64,000 bases of DNA, taken from Micromonospora globbae. GTDB taxonomy: Bacteria > Actinomycetota > Actinomycetes > Mycobacteriales > Micromonosporaceae. Positions 30,596 through 39,608 of the stretch are shown one piece after another. The stretch covers positions 62,001 to 126,000 of the forward strand of contig NZ_RAQQ01000020.1 in assembly GCF_003610785.1 (NCBI RefSeq). The letters run 5' to 3'. The notes under the pieces were generated by a model. It had not been told where the DNA came from and did not search any database. It saw only the letters and a program-made list of their open reading frames with translations. Numbering within the stretch: position 1 is the first letter of the stretch; the number at the start of each line of letters is the position of its first letter. The position numbers were made by a program, and so were the translations under genes.

Positions 30596-33500
30596 TCAGT
30601 GCGTGGTGCCGCCGGGGCGGCGGGGTGGATTACGACGGGTACGGCTGCGTCGGGCGGCGGCCCGCAGGGCCGCGCGGGCCAGCTCCGGCCGGTCGGCGGC
30701 GCCGTCCAGGCTGGCGGCGAGCGCCCGGATCGTGGGGTGGCGGAACAGGTCGAGCATCGCGATCGAGCGGCCGGTGGCGGCGGTCAACCGGGCGTGCACC
30801 TCGGCCAGGGCGAGGGAGTGCCCGCCGATGTCGAAGAAGTTGTCGGTGACGCCGACGCGGTCGCGTTCGAGCACCGCCCGCCAGATGCCGGCGATGAGTT
30901 CCTCGGTCTCGGTGAGCCCGTCGGGGCCGGCCGGCAGGACGGCGCGCGGCGGGTCGGCGGCGGCCACGGTCATGGCGCCGAGCTGGGCCACCCGGACGGT
31001 CGGCCGGGGCAGTTCGGCGGCCACGTCGCGGGCGGGCGCGTCCGGCGCGGCGGCGAGCGCGCCGACCAGGGCCGCGAGGTCGGCCAGGAGCGCGTCGATC
31101 CGCTCGCCGTCGAAGAGGTCCGGGTTGTAGACCACCTCGACGCCGACCCGTCCGGCCCGCTCGACCACGTAGACGGTGATGTCGAACGGGGATCCGGGTT
31201 TCGGCACCGGGACCGGCTCGGCGGTGAGTCCGTCGAGCGTCAGCCGGGGCGGGACGAAGTTGAGCACGTTGAACAGCACCTGCACGAGGGGCGCCCGGGA
31301 CGTGTCCCGCCCGACGCCGAGGGCCTCCACGATCCGCTCCAGCGGCGCGCCGGGGTGGGTGGTCACCTCGTGCAGCTCGGCGGCGCACCGGTCGACCAGC
31401 TCGGCGAAGCTGGCCCCGCCGGTGCGTACCCGCACCGGCATCGTGTCGATGAAGAAGCCGACGACGTCGTCGAAGGCGGCCAGCCGCCGGTCCGCGACGA
31501 TCGCGCCGAGCACGTGGTCGTCGCCCCCGGTGAGGCGGGACAGCAGCTCACCGAACCCGGCGAGCAGCACCGCGGCGACCGTGGTGCCGCGCCGTTCGGC
31601 GAGCGCGCGCACGGCCTGGTCGGTCGCCTCGGGCAACCGTACGGCCGCCTCGGCGCCCGCGTAGGTCTGCACGGCCGGTCGCGGGCGGTCCCGGGGCAGG
31701 TCCAGCACGGTGGGCGCGCCCTGGAGGTGGCCCGTCCACCAGGCGAGGTCGGTGTCCCCGCGGCGGCGGTCCCGCTCGGCCCGCCACACCGCGTAGTCGG
31801 CGTACGTGGCGGTGAGCGCGGACAGCCGGGGGGTTTCTCCGGCGCGGGCCTGCGCGTACGCGGCCGCGAGGTCGTCGTAGAGCAGCGCCTCGGACCAGCC
31901 GTCGAAGACCGCGTGGTGCAGCGTGACGGCCAGCACGTGCTCGTCGGCCGCCAGCCGGTAGACGGTCACCTGCCAGGGCGGCCCGGTGGCCAGGTCGAAG
32001 GCGTGTCCCGCGCCGGCGGCGAGCATCCCCGCCAGTTCGCCCTCCCGGTCGGCGCTGCCGGTCAGGTCGACCACGGGCACCGCCACGTCGGTCGGTTCCT
32101 CCCGCACCGCGTACGGCACGCCACCGGTCTGCGGGATCCGCCAGCGCAGCACGTCGTGCCGCTCGGCGACGGCCCGCAGCGCCGCGCCGAGCGCCGCGAC
32201 GTCCAGCGGGCCGTGCAGCCGGTGCGCCACCGCGATGTTGTACGGCGCGCTGGAGGGGGCGAGCTGGTCGACGAACCAGAGCCGCCGCTGCGGCGGGGAC
32301 AGGGTGGGCGGGTTGCCGGTGGTGAGGCCGTCCCCGTCCGTCGTCGCGGCGGAGCGCACCCGCTCCACCAGCGCCGCGAAGGTGCGTCCGGTGAAGACGT
32401 CGCGGGTGTCGACGTGCCGGCCCAGTTCGGCGCGGAGCGCGGCGACCAGCCGCATCGCGGCGATGGAGTTGCCGCCGGCGGCGAGGAAGTCGGTCTGCGG
32501 GGTGGGCGCCGCGCCGAGCAGGCGGGTCCAGATCCGCCGCACCGCCGCGTCCAGCGGCTCGTCCGAGCCGGCCGGCTCCGCGACCGGCGTCGCGTCGCGG
32601 TCGGCGGCGGCCAGGGCGCGCAGCGCCGGGCGGTCCACCTTGCCGGTGGTCGGGCTCACCGGCAGGTCGTCGAGGCGCAGCACCCGGGCCGGCAGCATGG
32701 CGGCCGTCAGCCTCGGGCCGGCGTACGCGCGCAGCCGGGCGTCGTCCGGCGCGTCGGCCGGGGTCAGGAACGCGACCAGCTCGGCGCCGGCCGCGCCGGG
32801 TACGGCCTCGACCACCACCCGGTCGACGCCGGGCAGGTCGGCGAGCACCGCCTCGACCTCGCCCAGCTCGATGCGCTGGCCGCGGATCTTCACCTGCCGG
32901 TCGGCTCGGCCGAGGTAGACGATCCGCCCGTCCGGCTCCTGCCGGACCAGGTCGCCGGTGCGGTACAGCCGTGCCCCCGGCTCGCCGGAGAACGGGTCCG
33001 GCACGAACCGTTCGGCGGTCAGCGCCGGCCGGTTCAGGTAGCCGTCGGCCAGTCCGGGGCCGCCGATGAGCAGTTCACCGGTCTCCCCCGGCGGCACCGG
33101 TCGCAGGTCGGCGTCGACCACGTACGCCCGGTGGTTGGGCAGCGGCCGGCCGATCGGCACCGGGTCGCTCTCGCCCGCGGTGAGCGGGCCGCTGACCGCC
33201 AGCACGGTGGTCTCGGTGGGCCCGTAGCCGTTGAGGAAGGTCCGCCCGGGCGCCCAGCGGGCGGCCAGGTCGGCCGGCACCGCCTCGCCCCCGCACAGGA
33301 TCACCCGCCATCCGGGCAGCTCGGCCGGGTCCAGCATGGACAGGACGGTCGGCGTGATGAAGCCCCAGTTCACCTCGTGCGCGGCGATGAACCGGGCGAG
33401 GCGGACCGGGTCGGCGCGGTCCTCGGCGCCGAGCAGCTGCACCGCGCCGCCGAGCACGAGCGGCACGAAGAGGTCCATGGTGGCCGCGTCGAAGCCGAGC

Positions 33501-34111
33501 GAGGCGATGCCGAGGCTGCGCACCCCGGCGTCGGCGCCGCTGAGCGCGACGACCCCGTGCACGAACTCGACGACGTTGCGGTGGGTGGTGAGCACCCCCT
33601 TGGGGCGGCCCGTCGACCCCGAGGTGAACAGCACGTACGCCGGGTCGCCCGGCCGGGCCGGGCAGGGTGCGAGCGGCGCCGGGCCGGGCAGCCCGACCGC
33701 CTCGATGCCCTCCGCGTCGGCGAACTCGGTCTCCGCGGCGTCGCCGACGACCACCGACACGCCGGCGTCGGCGGCGATCTCCCGCAGCCGCCGGCGCGGG
33801 CCGCCCGGCTCCAGCGGCACGTAGCAGGCGCCGGCGAGCAGCACGCCCAGCACGGTGGCGACGAGGTCCGGGCGGCGGTGCCCGCACACGCCGACCCGGC
33901 TCTGCCGGCCGACGCCCCGCGTCCGCAGCGCGGCCGCCACCCCGGCTGCCCGGTCCAGCAGTTCGCGGTAGCTGAGCCGGTCGTCCCACTGGCGCACGGC
34001 GACCGCGTCGGGGGTACGGGCCGCCTGCGCGACGATCAGCTCGGCCAGCGTCGCGTCCGGCCAGGGCAGCGGCTCGCCCTCCACGGCGCTGATGGACAGG
34101 ATGTCGGTCAC
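30596..34111 (-). CDS. NRPS A-PCP-C-PCP
   Basis: A 1,171-residue enzyme. The adenylation domain (about 20-510, FTSGSTGRPKG, NGYGPTETTV, SPTTGKVDR) is followed by PCP1 (AAGGNSIAAM), an LCL-like condensation domain (about 615-1040, HHAVFDGWS) and a C-terminal PCP2 (DIGGHSLALA). My hand-read code is DAMFICGVLK, suggesting a hydrophobic residue; I cannot name it with confidence. PCP2 has no A domain in cis and must be loaded by another domain or serve as the donor site for the PKS that follows. GTG start overlapping the previous stop by four bases. Sequence upstream in the same frame belongs to the antisense of the LanB gene and is excluded. Confidence 0.92.
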   Translation of the reverse strand: MTDILSISAVEGEPLPWPDATLAELIVAQAARTPDAVAVRQWDDRLSYRELLDRAAGVAAALRTRGVGRQSRVGVCGHRRPDLVATVLGVLLAGACYVPLEPGGPRRRLREIAADAGVSVVVGDAAETEFADAEGIEAVGLPGPAPLAPCPARPGDPAYVLFTSGSTGRPKGVLTTHRNVVEFVHGVVALSGADAGVRSLGIASLGFDAATMDLFVPLVLGGAVQLLGAEDRADPVRLARFIAAHEVNWGFITPTVLSMLDPAELPGWRVILCGGEAVPADLAARWAPGRTFLNGYGPTETTVLAVSGPLTAGESDPVPIGRPLPNHRAYVVDADLRPVPPGETGELLIGGPGLADGYLNRPALTAERFVPDPFSGEPGARLYRTGDLVRQEPDGRIVYLGRADRQVKIRGQRIELGEVEAVLADLPGVDRVVVEAVPGAAGAELVAFLTPADAPDDARLRAYAGPRLTAAMLPARVLRLDDLPVSPTTGKVDRPALRALAAADRDATPVAEPAGSDEPLDAAVRRIWTRLLGAAPTPQTDFLAAGGNSIAAMRLVAALRAELGRHVDTRDVFTGRTFAALVERVRSAATTDGDGLTTGNPPTLSPPQRRLWFVDQLAPSSAPYNIAVAHRLHGPLDVAALGAALRAVAERHDVLRWRIPQTGGVPYAVREEPTDVAVPVVDLTGSADREGELAGMLAAGAGHAFDLATGPPWQVTVYRLAADEHVLAVTLHHAVFDGWSEALLYDDLAAAYAQARAGETPRLSALTATYADYAVWRAERDRRRGDTDLAWWTGHLQGAPTVLDLPRDRPRPAVQTYAGAEAAVRLPEATDQAVRALAERRGTTVAAVLLAGFGELLSRLTGGDDHVLGAIVADRRLAAFDDVVGFFIDTMPVRVRTGGASFAELVDRCAAELHEVTTHPGAPLERIVEALGVGRDTSRAPLVQVLFNVLNFVPPRLTLDGLTAEPVPVPKPGSPFDITVYVVERAGRVGVEVVYNPDLFDGERIDALLADLAALVGALAAAPDAPARDVAAELPRPTVRVAQLGAMTVAAADPPRAVLPAGPDGLTETEELIAGIWRAVLERDRVGVTDNFFDIGGHSLALAEVHARLTAATGRSIAMLDLFRHPTIRALAASLDGAADRPELARAALRAAARRSRTRRNPPRRPGGTTH

Positions 34112-36417
34112 CCGTTCTCTCCCCGGTAGCTCTTCGGATCGGTGATCTGCAGCCGCAGTTCGCTGACGTGTCCCCGGCCCTGCGCGTCGGGCACCCAGGC
34201 GTCCTCGGGCGCCGGCAGCAGCTCGCTGACCACGACGGACACGTCCGGGCCGGTCCGGGCCGCGGCGTCGACCATCGCGCACAGCGAGTGGGCGTACAGG
34301 GGGCCGGTGAAGTCGACGTAGCAGGGCTTGACCTCGGTGCCCACCTTCACGAAGGCCCGTTCCGGCAGGCCGAGGCGCTGGCGCCACCGGCGCACCGCGA
34401 GGAACCGTTCGGCGTCGCCGCTCACGCCGGCCAGGCCGCTCTCGCCCACGGTGGTCCGCCAGGTGCGGCGGGCCACCACGAGCCGGTCGATGGTGATCCG
34501 CGGCGTGTGCGGGGCCGGCGCGACCAGCTTGAAGCTGTCCAGCAGCAGGGAGCCGAGCAGGTGCGCGAAGATCTCCACGAGCGGCCAGCGGCTCCCGTCG
34601 GGCAGCACGGCCGTCAGCTCCGCGCCGTCGCGGTCGACCCGCACCTCGGTGGCGGCCACGAGCCGGTCCACGTCCGCGCCGCGGGCGGTGTCGATGCCGA
34701 ACTGCCGGTCGGCCGGCCCCACCGAGGCGTACGTGGTCCGGGTGGTGACCCGGGGGAAGCCCTCCGGGTAGAGCACGCGCGCCCGGGCCGGTCCGAGGTC
34801 GGTGTCCAGGCCGGCGCGCAGCGCCGCCGGGTCGGGGTGGAACGGCGCGAAGACCGCGCTGTCGAACGGCGTGGTGGCCGGGTGCATCTCGCCGAGGACG
34901 AGCAGGAACTCGCCCCGGTTGAGGGCGGCCACGTCGGCGGCGCTGATCTGCACGTCCGGGTTGTGGATCCGCGCCGACGGCCAGCCGGGCGCGGTCGCCG
35001 GGAAGAGGGCGTCGACCCGCTCGGCCAGGTCGGCGCTGCGCAGCCGGACCTCGGTCTGCCCGGCGTCGACCCGGTCGAGGCCGAACAGTTCCGCCCAGCG
35101 GGCGGTGAACTGCGTGCTCGCGCCGGCGAGCGGACCGTCGGCCGCGAGCAGCAGACCCTGGGCCAGCGACCATACGTCGGCGAGCCGGACCGGGCCGTCG
35201 TCGCGCAGTTCGGCGTACAGGTCGTCGAGCAGCCGCCGCAGGGCCGTGCCGATCTCGGCGGTGAGCCAGCGCGCCGCCCGCAGGACGATGGCCAGCGGCG
35301 GCGCGAGCGCGTCCAGCACAGCCGACCCGATGGTGAGGTCGAGGTCGCGGACGGTCTCCTCGTAGAGCACCGTGCGGCCCACGTACATCTGCCCGCGGTG
35401 CCGGGTCGCCGGCCGCCCGGTGACCGCGGTGAACTCGCTGTTGAGCGCGGCGAGGGCGGTGGCCAGCCGGTCGGGGTCGCCGGCCGCCGCCGCGACCGCG
35501 TCGCGGGCCGCGCAGAGCCGGTCGAACCCGGCGGTCACCTCGGCCCGCACCGCGGGATCGCCGATGGCGGCGAGCCGCTCGCGCAGCGCCCGCTCGGCCC
35601 AGGGGCTGATCGGCAGCGCCGCGTCCCAGGTGAGCAGGGACCGCTCCACGAGCCGGTCGAGCAGGAGGAACCCGTCGGCCGCGGAGCGCAACCCGCTGTC
35701 GGGGTGGGCGCGGGCGCGCGCGACGACCGTCTCGGCCGGGGTGCGTCCGTCGCAGTACGACAGCAGCCGCGCCTCGGCCGCGGTGAGGTCCACGGGCGGG
35801 TGCAGCGGGCGGCGCAACTGCCGGCCCGCGACGCTCAGGTGCGGCGGGAGGGCCGGCGCCCACCAGCGGCGCACCGCCAGGTCGTCGGCGAGCCGGTCGG
35901 CGTACGCGGTCAGCGCCCACGCCTCGAAGCGCACCTCGCGCCGGGACACCAGCGCCGGTCCGGGGCGCACCCGGGTCCGCGGATCGTCGGGGTCGAAGCG
36001 GGCCCAGCAGACCGGCCCGAAGAAGCCGATCGTCTCGGCCTTGCCGCAGTAGCGCTGCCAGTACCGCAGCAGGGTGGACTCCCGCTTGCGGCGACGCCAG
36101 TTGCGGGCCGCCGGGTCGGTGCGGACCAGCCCGTCGAGCGCGACGAGCATGTCCGGGTTCTGCCAGGTGACCGCCTCGCGCAGCAGCGGGTCCGCGGCGA
36201 TCCGGTTCGCCTGGCTGGAGGCGTCGAGCTGCGCGGCGGCGAACGCCTTGTCGAACAGGTCCCGGCTGCCGCCGCCGGCCAGCAGCGCGTCCGCCTCGGC
36301 CGCCGCCTCGGGGGCGGCGAACGCGGCCAGCCCGGCCGCCGGGAACCCGGCGGTCCGCAGCACGACGTCCCGCCACACCCACCAGCCGGTGTCGCCCAGG
36401 GGGATCCGGTGGCTCAC
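34108..36417 (-). CDS. LanB-like lantibiotic dehydratase family protein (stand-alone)
   Basis: A 769-residue homologue of the lantibiotic-dehydratase N-terminal (glutamylation/aminoacyl-tRNA) region. Recognisable stretches are WRDVVLRTAGFP at the start, YWQRYCGKAETIGFFGP near 115, the QMYVGRTVLYEETVRDLDL block near 345, and the C-terminal PCYVDFTGP and SVVVSELLP. Class I LanB enzymes of about 1,000 residues add glutamate from Glu-tRNA to Ser/Thr and eliminate it. This length leaves no room for the separate elimination (SpaB_C) domain, as in split LanB and PEARL proteins. It is a clear paralogue of the LanB part encoded just upstream. The GTG start overlaps the previous stop by four bases, with GGAGG seven bases upstream. 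Its substrate is unknown; carrier-bound or free nonribosomal intermediates are the contextual candidates. Confidence 0.8.
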   Translation of the reverse strand: MSHRIPLGDTGWWVWRDVVLRTAGFPAAGLAAFAAPEAAAEADALLAGGGSRDLFDKAFAAAQLDASSQANRIAADPLLREAVTWQNPDMLVALDGLVRTDPAARNWRRRKRESTLLRYWQRYCGKAETIGFFGPVCWARFDPDDPRTRVRPGPALVSRREVRFEAWALTAYADRLADDLAVRRWWAPALPPHLSVAGRQLRRPLHPPVDLTAAEARLLSYCDGRTPAETVVARARAHPDSGLRSAADGFLLLDRLVERSLLTWDAALPISPWAERALRERLAAIGDPAVRAEVTAGFDRLCAARDAVAAAAGDPDRLATALAALNSEFTAVTGRPATRHRGQMYVGRTVLYEETVRDLDLTIGSAVLDALAPPLAIVLRAARWLTAEIGTALRRLLDDLYAELRDDGPVRLADVWSLAQGLLLAADGPLAGASTQFTARWAELFGLDRVDAGQTEVRLRSADLAERVDALFPATAPGWPSARIHNPDVQISAADVAALNRGEFLLVLGEMHPATTPFDSAVFAPFHPDPAALRAGLDTDLGPARARVLYPEGFPRVTTRTTYASVGPADRQFGIDTARGADVDRLVAATEVRVDRDGAELTAVLPDGSRWPLVEIFAHLLGSLLLDSFKLVAPAPHTPRITIDRLVVARRTWRTTVGESGLAGVSGDAERFLAVRRWRQRLGLPERAFVKVGTEVKPCYVDFTGPLYAHSLCAMVDAAARTGPDVSVVVSELLPAPEDAWVPDAQGRGHVSELRLQITDPKSYRGENG

Positions 36418-39400
36418 CGGGCCACCTCCACGGCGTCGTCCACGATGTGCAGGCGCAGCTCGCTGAAGTAGCGCCGCCCCTGCGCGTCGGGCACCCAGGC
36501 GTCGTCCGGGCCCGGCAGCATCTCGCTGACCACCAGCGACACGTCGTCGCCGCGGTCGCCGCGGGCGGCGCGGACCATGGCGCAGAACATGTTGGCGAAC
36601 GCCGGGCTGCTCAGGTCCACGAAGCAGGGCTTGGTCTCGGTGCCGAGCTTCACGTACACCTGCTCGGGCAGGCCGAGCCGGCGGCGCCAGGCGCGGACGG
36701 CGAGGAACCGCTCCCGCTCCCCGGTCACCGTGCCCAGGCCGCTCTCCCCCACCGTGGTACGCCAGGTCTGCCGGGCCACCACGAGCCGGTCGAGCGTGAT
36801 CCGCGGCGTGTACGGGGCGGCGGCCACCAGCTTGAACCCGTCGACGGCGTGCGCGGCGAGCAGCCCGGCGAAGATCTCGGTCAGCGGCCAGCGCTGCCCG
36901 TCCGGGGCGGTCGCCACGAGCCGGCCGGCCTCGTCGGTGACGGTCAGCGCCACCGTCGGCAGCGCGCGCTGCGGGTCCGCGCCCGGGGCCGGGGCGAAGG
37001 CGAGCTGCCGGTCCGTCGGGCCGATCAGCGCCTCGGCGACGCGGCTGGTGCGGCGGGGCCAGTCGGTCGGGAAGAGCAGCCGGATGCGCCGCTCGCCGAG
37101 GTCCGCGGCGAGCGCCGCGCGGAGGCGTTCCACGTCGGGGTGCGACGGCGTGAACACCTGGCAGTCGAAGGACGGCCAGGCGGCGTGCAGTTCGCCGAGG
37201 ACGACCGTGTAGTCGCCCCGGGCCAGCGCCTCCGCGTCGGCGGCGCAGATCTGCAGGTCGGGGCTGTGCAGCCGAGCGTTGCTCCACTCCGGGCGCACGG
37301 TGGGGAAGGCCTCGGCGACCCGTGCGGCGAGGTCGTCCGCACGCAGCCGCACCTCGGTCGTGCCCGGCGGCAGCGCGTCGAGCCCGAACAGCCCCGCCCA
37401 CCGGCCGGCGAACTCCGCGGCGACCGCGTCGACCGGGCGCTCACCGTCGCCCCAGAACATGCCCTGGGTCAGGAACCACAGATCGGACAGGGCCACCGGC
37501 CCGTCGCCCGTCTCGGCGCGCAGCTCCTCGTAGAGCTCCCGGAAGACCGCGCCGTACGCCTCCTCCAGCGCGCCGGCGAGCCAGCGGGCGGCCTGCAGCA
37601 GCACGCCCATCGGCGCGGCGATCCCGTCCAGCAGCGACGCGCCGAAGACCACGTCGAGGTCGCGGGCGGTGTCCTCGTAGCAGAGGGTGCGGCCCGCGTA
37701 CATCTGCCCCTCGCGGCGGCGCGGCGGCAGGCCGGTCAGCGCCGTGAACGTCTCGTCGAGCGCGTCCAGCGCGGCGCGCAGCCGGTCCGGGTCGCCGGCC
37801 GCCGCGGCGACGGCGTCGCGGGCCGCCACGAGCCGGTCGAAGCCGGCGCGCGCCGACTCGCGGGCCGCCGCGTCGCCGATGGCGTCGATCCGCTCCCGCA
37901 GCACGTCCTCGGCGGCCGGGCTGACCGGCAGGCCGGCGTCCCAGGTGACGAGGTCCCGCTCGACGAGGCGGTCGAGCAGCGCGTACCCGTCCTCGGGGCG
38001 ACGCAGCCCGACCGCCGGGTCGGCGACGAGGTCCCGGGCGGGCCGGCGGCCGTCGGCCGCGGCGAGCAGCGCGGCCTCCACCGGGGACAGCGACACCGGC
38101 GGGCGGCCGGGCCGCAGCACCGTCCGGTCGACGAGGCGCAGGTGCGGGGCCAGTACGGGCGGCCACCAGGCCCGCACGGCCAGGTCCTGGCCGATGTGAT
38201 CGGCGTACGCGGCGAGCGCCCACGACTCGAACCACACCCAGCGGCGGCGGGTGAGGGTCGGGCCGGGACGGACCTCGGCGGCCACCGGACTGGTCGGGTC
38301 CAGCGTGGCCCAGCAGCTGGGGCCGAAGAAGCCGACGGTCTCGTTCTTGCCGCAGTAGCGCTGCCAGTACTTGAGCAGGGCCCGTTCCCGGTCGCGGCGG
38401 CGCACGTTGCGGGGCGCGTCCGGGCCGCCGCGGCGCAGGCCGTCGAGGGCGAGCAGGGCGTTGCGGTTCTGCCAGGTGACCGCCTCGCGCAGCAGCGGGT
38501 CACCGGCCAGCTCGACGAGCCGGCGGCCGCTCGCCGCGAGGGCCTCGGCGAACTCCTTGTCGAACTGCTCGGCGCCGGCGCCGGTGGCCAGCATCTCGTC
38601 GGCGGCCGCCGCGGCCTGCGGGGCGCTGAGCAGGGTGAGGCCGTCGGCGGGGAAGCCGGTGGTGCGCAGGATGGCGTCCCGCCAGACCGACCAGCCGGTG
38701 TCCCCCAACGGCACCCGGTGCCCGGCGGCGCCGGCCGCGCCGCCCGTCGGCTGGGCGGCGCCCGCGGCGGTCGCCGGCGGCAGCGGGGCGCGCGCGGCGG
38801 TGTCCGCCGGTGCGACGGCGGTCGCCGGTGTGCGGGCGGTCGCCGGTGCGACGGCGGTCGCCGCGGCCGGCGGCTGGGCGAGGGCCGCGTCGAGGTCGGC
38901 GCGGATCACGGACAGCAGCTCGTCCAGCGCGTCGTGCAGGAAGAAGTGCCCGCCGTCGATCTCGTGCAGGGTGAACCCGGCGGCGGTGTGCTCGCGCCAC
39001 GCCTCGCTGTGCGCGCGGGTAACCGCCCGGTCGTGCCGGCCGCTGAACGCCACAATGGGCACGGGCAGCGGCTCGCCGGGCACGTACCGGTAGCTGTCCA
39101 CCCGGCCGAAGTCGGCGCGCAGCAGCGGAAGCAGCAGCTCCACCAGCTCGGGGTGCTCGAGCACCTCGGCCGGAAGGCCGCCGCCCTCGCCGAGACGGCG
39201 CAGCAGCTCGTCGTCGTCCACGGTGGACAGGCCGTCGAAGAGGCTCGGCGCCGTCACGTGCGGGGCCCGTGCCCCGCCGACGTAGAGCCGCAGCGGCAGC
39301 GGGCACCCCTCGCGGCGCAGCTCGCGCACCACCTCGAAGCCGAGCCGGCCGCCCATCGAGTGGCCGTACAGGGCGTAGGGGCCGGTGGCCCGCTCGGCGA

Positions 39401-39608
39401 CGGCCCGGGCGACGTCGGCCACCTGGAACCGCGGGTCCTCGGTGATCCGGTTCTCCCGGCCGGGCAACTGCACCGGCAGCACCTCGACGCCCGGGCCGAG
39501 GCCGCCCTGCCAGTGCCGGAACGCGCTGGCGCCGGCGCCGGCGTACGGCAGGCAGAACAGCTGCACCGGGGCCGGGTCACGGCCACCGGCGGAGACGAAC
39601 CAGTTCAC
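36414..39608 (-). CDS. Type II thioesterase fused to a LanB-like domain
   Basis: A 1,064-residue two-part protein. Residues 1-245 are a complete type II (editing) thioesterase: FCLPYAGAGASAFRHW, nucleophile Ser84 in GHSMGG, Asp in SGRHDRA and His in GGHFFLHD. An Ala/Pro/Thr repeat linker (about 245-295, ATAVAPAT-like units) joins it to a LanB-like domain (about 297-1064) beginning HRVPLGDTGWSVWRDAILRT and containing YWQRYCGKNETVGFFGP. The latter is paralogous to the next gene product and likewise lacks an elimination domain. TEII enzymes act on carrier-protein thioesters, so the fusion places LanB chemistry at the assembly line. GTG start with AAAGG upstream, overlapping the previous stop by four bases. 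The continuous reading frame through the linker argues against an assembly artefact. Confidence 0.85.
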   Translation of the reverse strand: MNWFVSAGGRDPAPVQLFCLPYAGAGASAFRHWQGGLGPGVEVLPVQLPGRENRITEDPRFQVADVARAVAERATGPYALYGHSMGGRLGFEVVRELRREGCPLPLRLYVGGARAPHVTAPSLFDGLSTVDDDELLRRLGEGGGLPAEVLEHPELVELLLPLLRADFGRVDSYRYVPGEPLPVPIVAFSGRHDRAVTRAHSEAWREHTAAGFTLHEIDGGHFFLHDALDELLSVIRADLDAALAQPPAAATAVAPATARTPATAVAPADTAARAPLPPATAAGAAQPTGGAAGAAGHRVPLGDTGWSVWRDAILRTTGFPADGLTLLSAPQAAAAADEMLATGAGAEQFDKEFAEALAASGRRLVELAGDPLLREAVTWQNRNALLALDGLRRGGPDAPRNVRRRDRERALLKYWQRYCGKNETVGFFGPSCWATLDPTSPVAAEVRPGPTLTRRRWVWFESWALAAYADHIGQDLAVRAWWPPVLAPHLRLVDRTVLRPGRPPVSLSPVEAALLAAADGRRPARDLVADPAVGLRRPEDGYALLDRLVERDLVTWDAGLPVSPAAEDVLRERIDAIGDAAARESARAGFDRLVAARDAVAAAAGDPDRLRAALDALDETFTALTGLPPRRREGQMYAGRTLCYEDTARDLDVVFGASLLDGIAAPMGVLLQAARWLAGALEEAYGAVFRELYEELRAETGDGPVALSDLWFLTQGMFWGDGERPVDAVAAEFAGRWAGLFGLDALPPGTTEVRLRADDLAARVAEAFPTVRPEWSNARLHSPDLQICAADAEALARGDYTVVLGELHAAWPSFDCQVFTPSHPDVERLRAALAADLGERRIRLLFPTDWPRRTSRVAEALIGPTDRQLAFAPAPGADPQRALPTVALTVTDEAGRLVATAPDGQRWPLTEIFAGLLAAHAVDGFKLVAAAPYTPRITLDRLVVARQTWRTTVGESGLGTVTGERERFLAVRAWRRRLGLPEQVYVKLGTETKPCFVDLSSPAFANMFCAMVRAARGDRGDDVSLVVSEMLPGPDDAWVPDAQGRRYFSELRLHIVDDAVEVAR

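Noticed and set aside
34108..39608. A conventional class I lanthipeptide cluster
   Set aside because: No LanC cyclase, no precursor with leader and core, no lanthipeptide protease or ABC exporter; the neighbouring genes are NRPS and PKS, and the LanB-like proteins lack an elimination domain.
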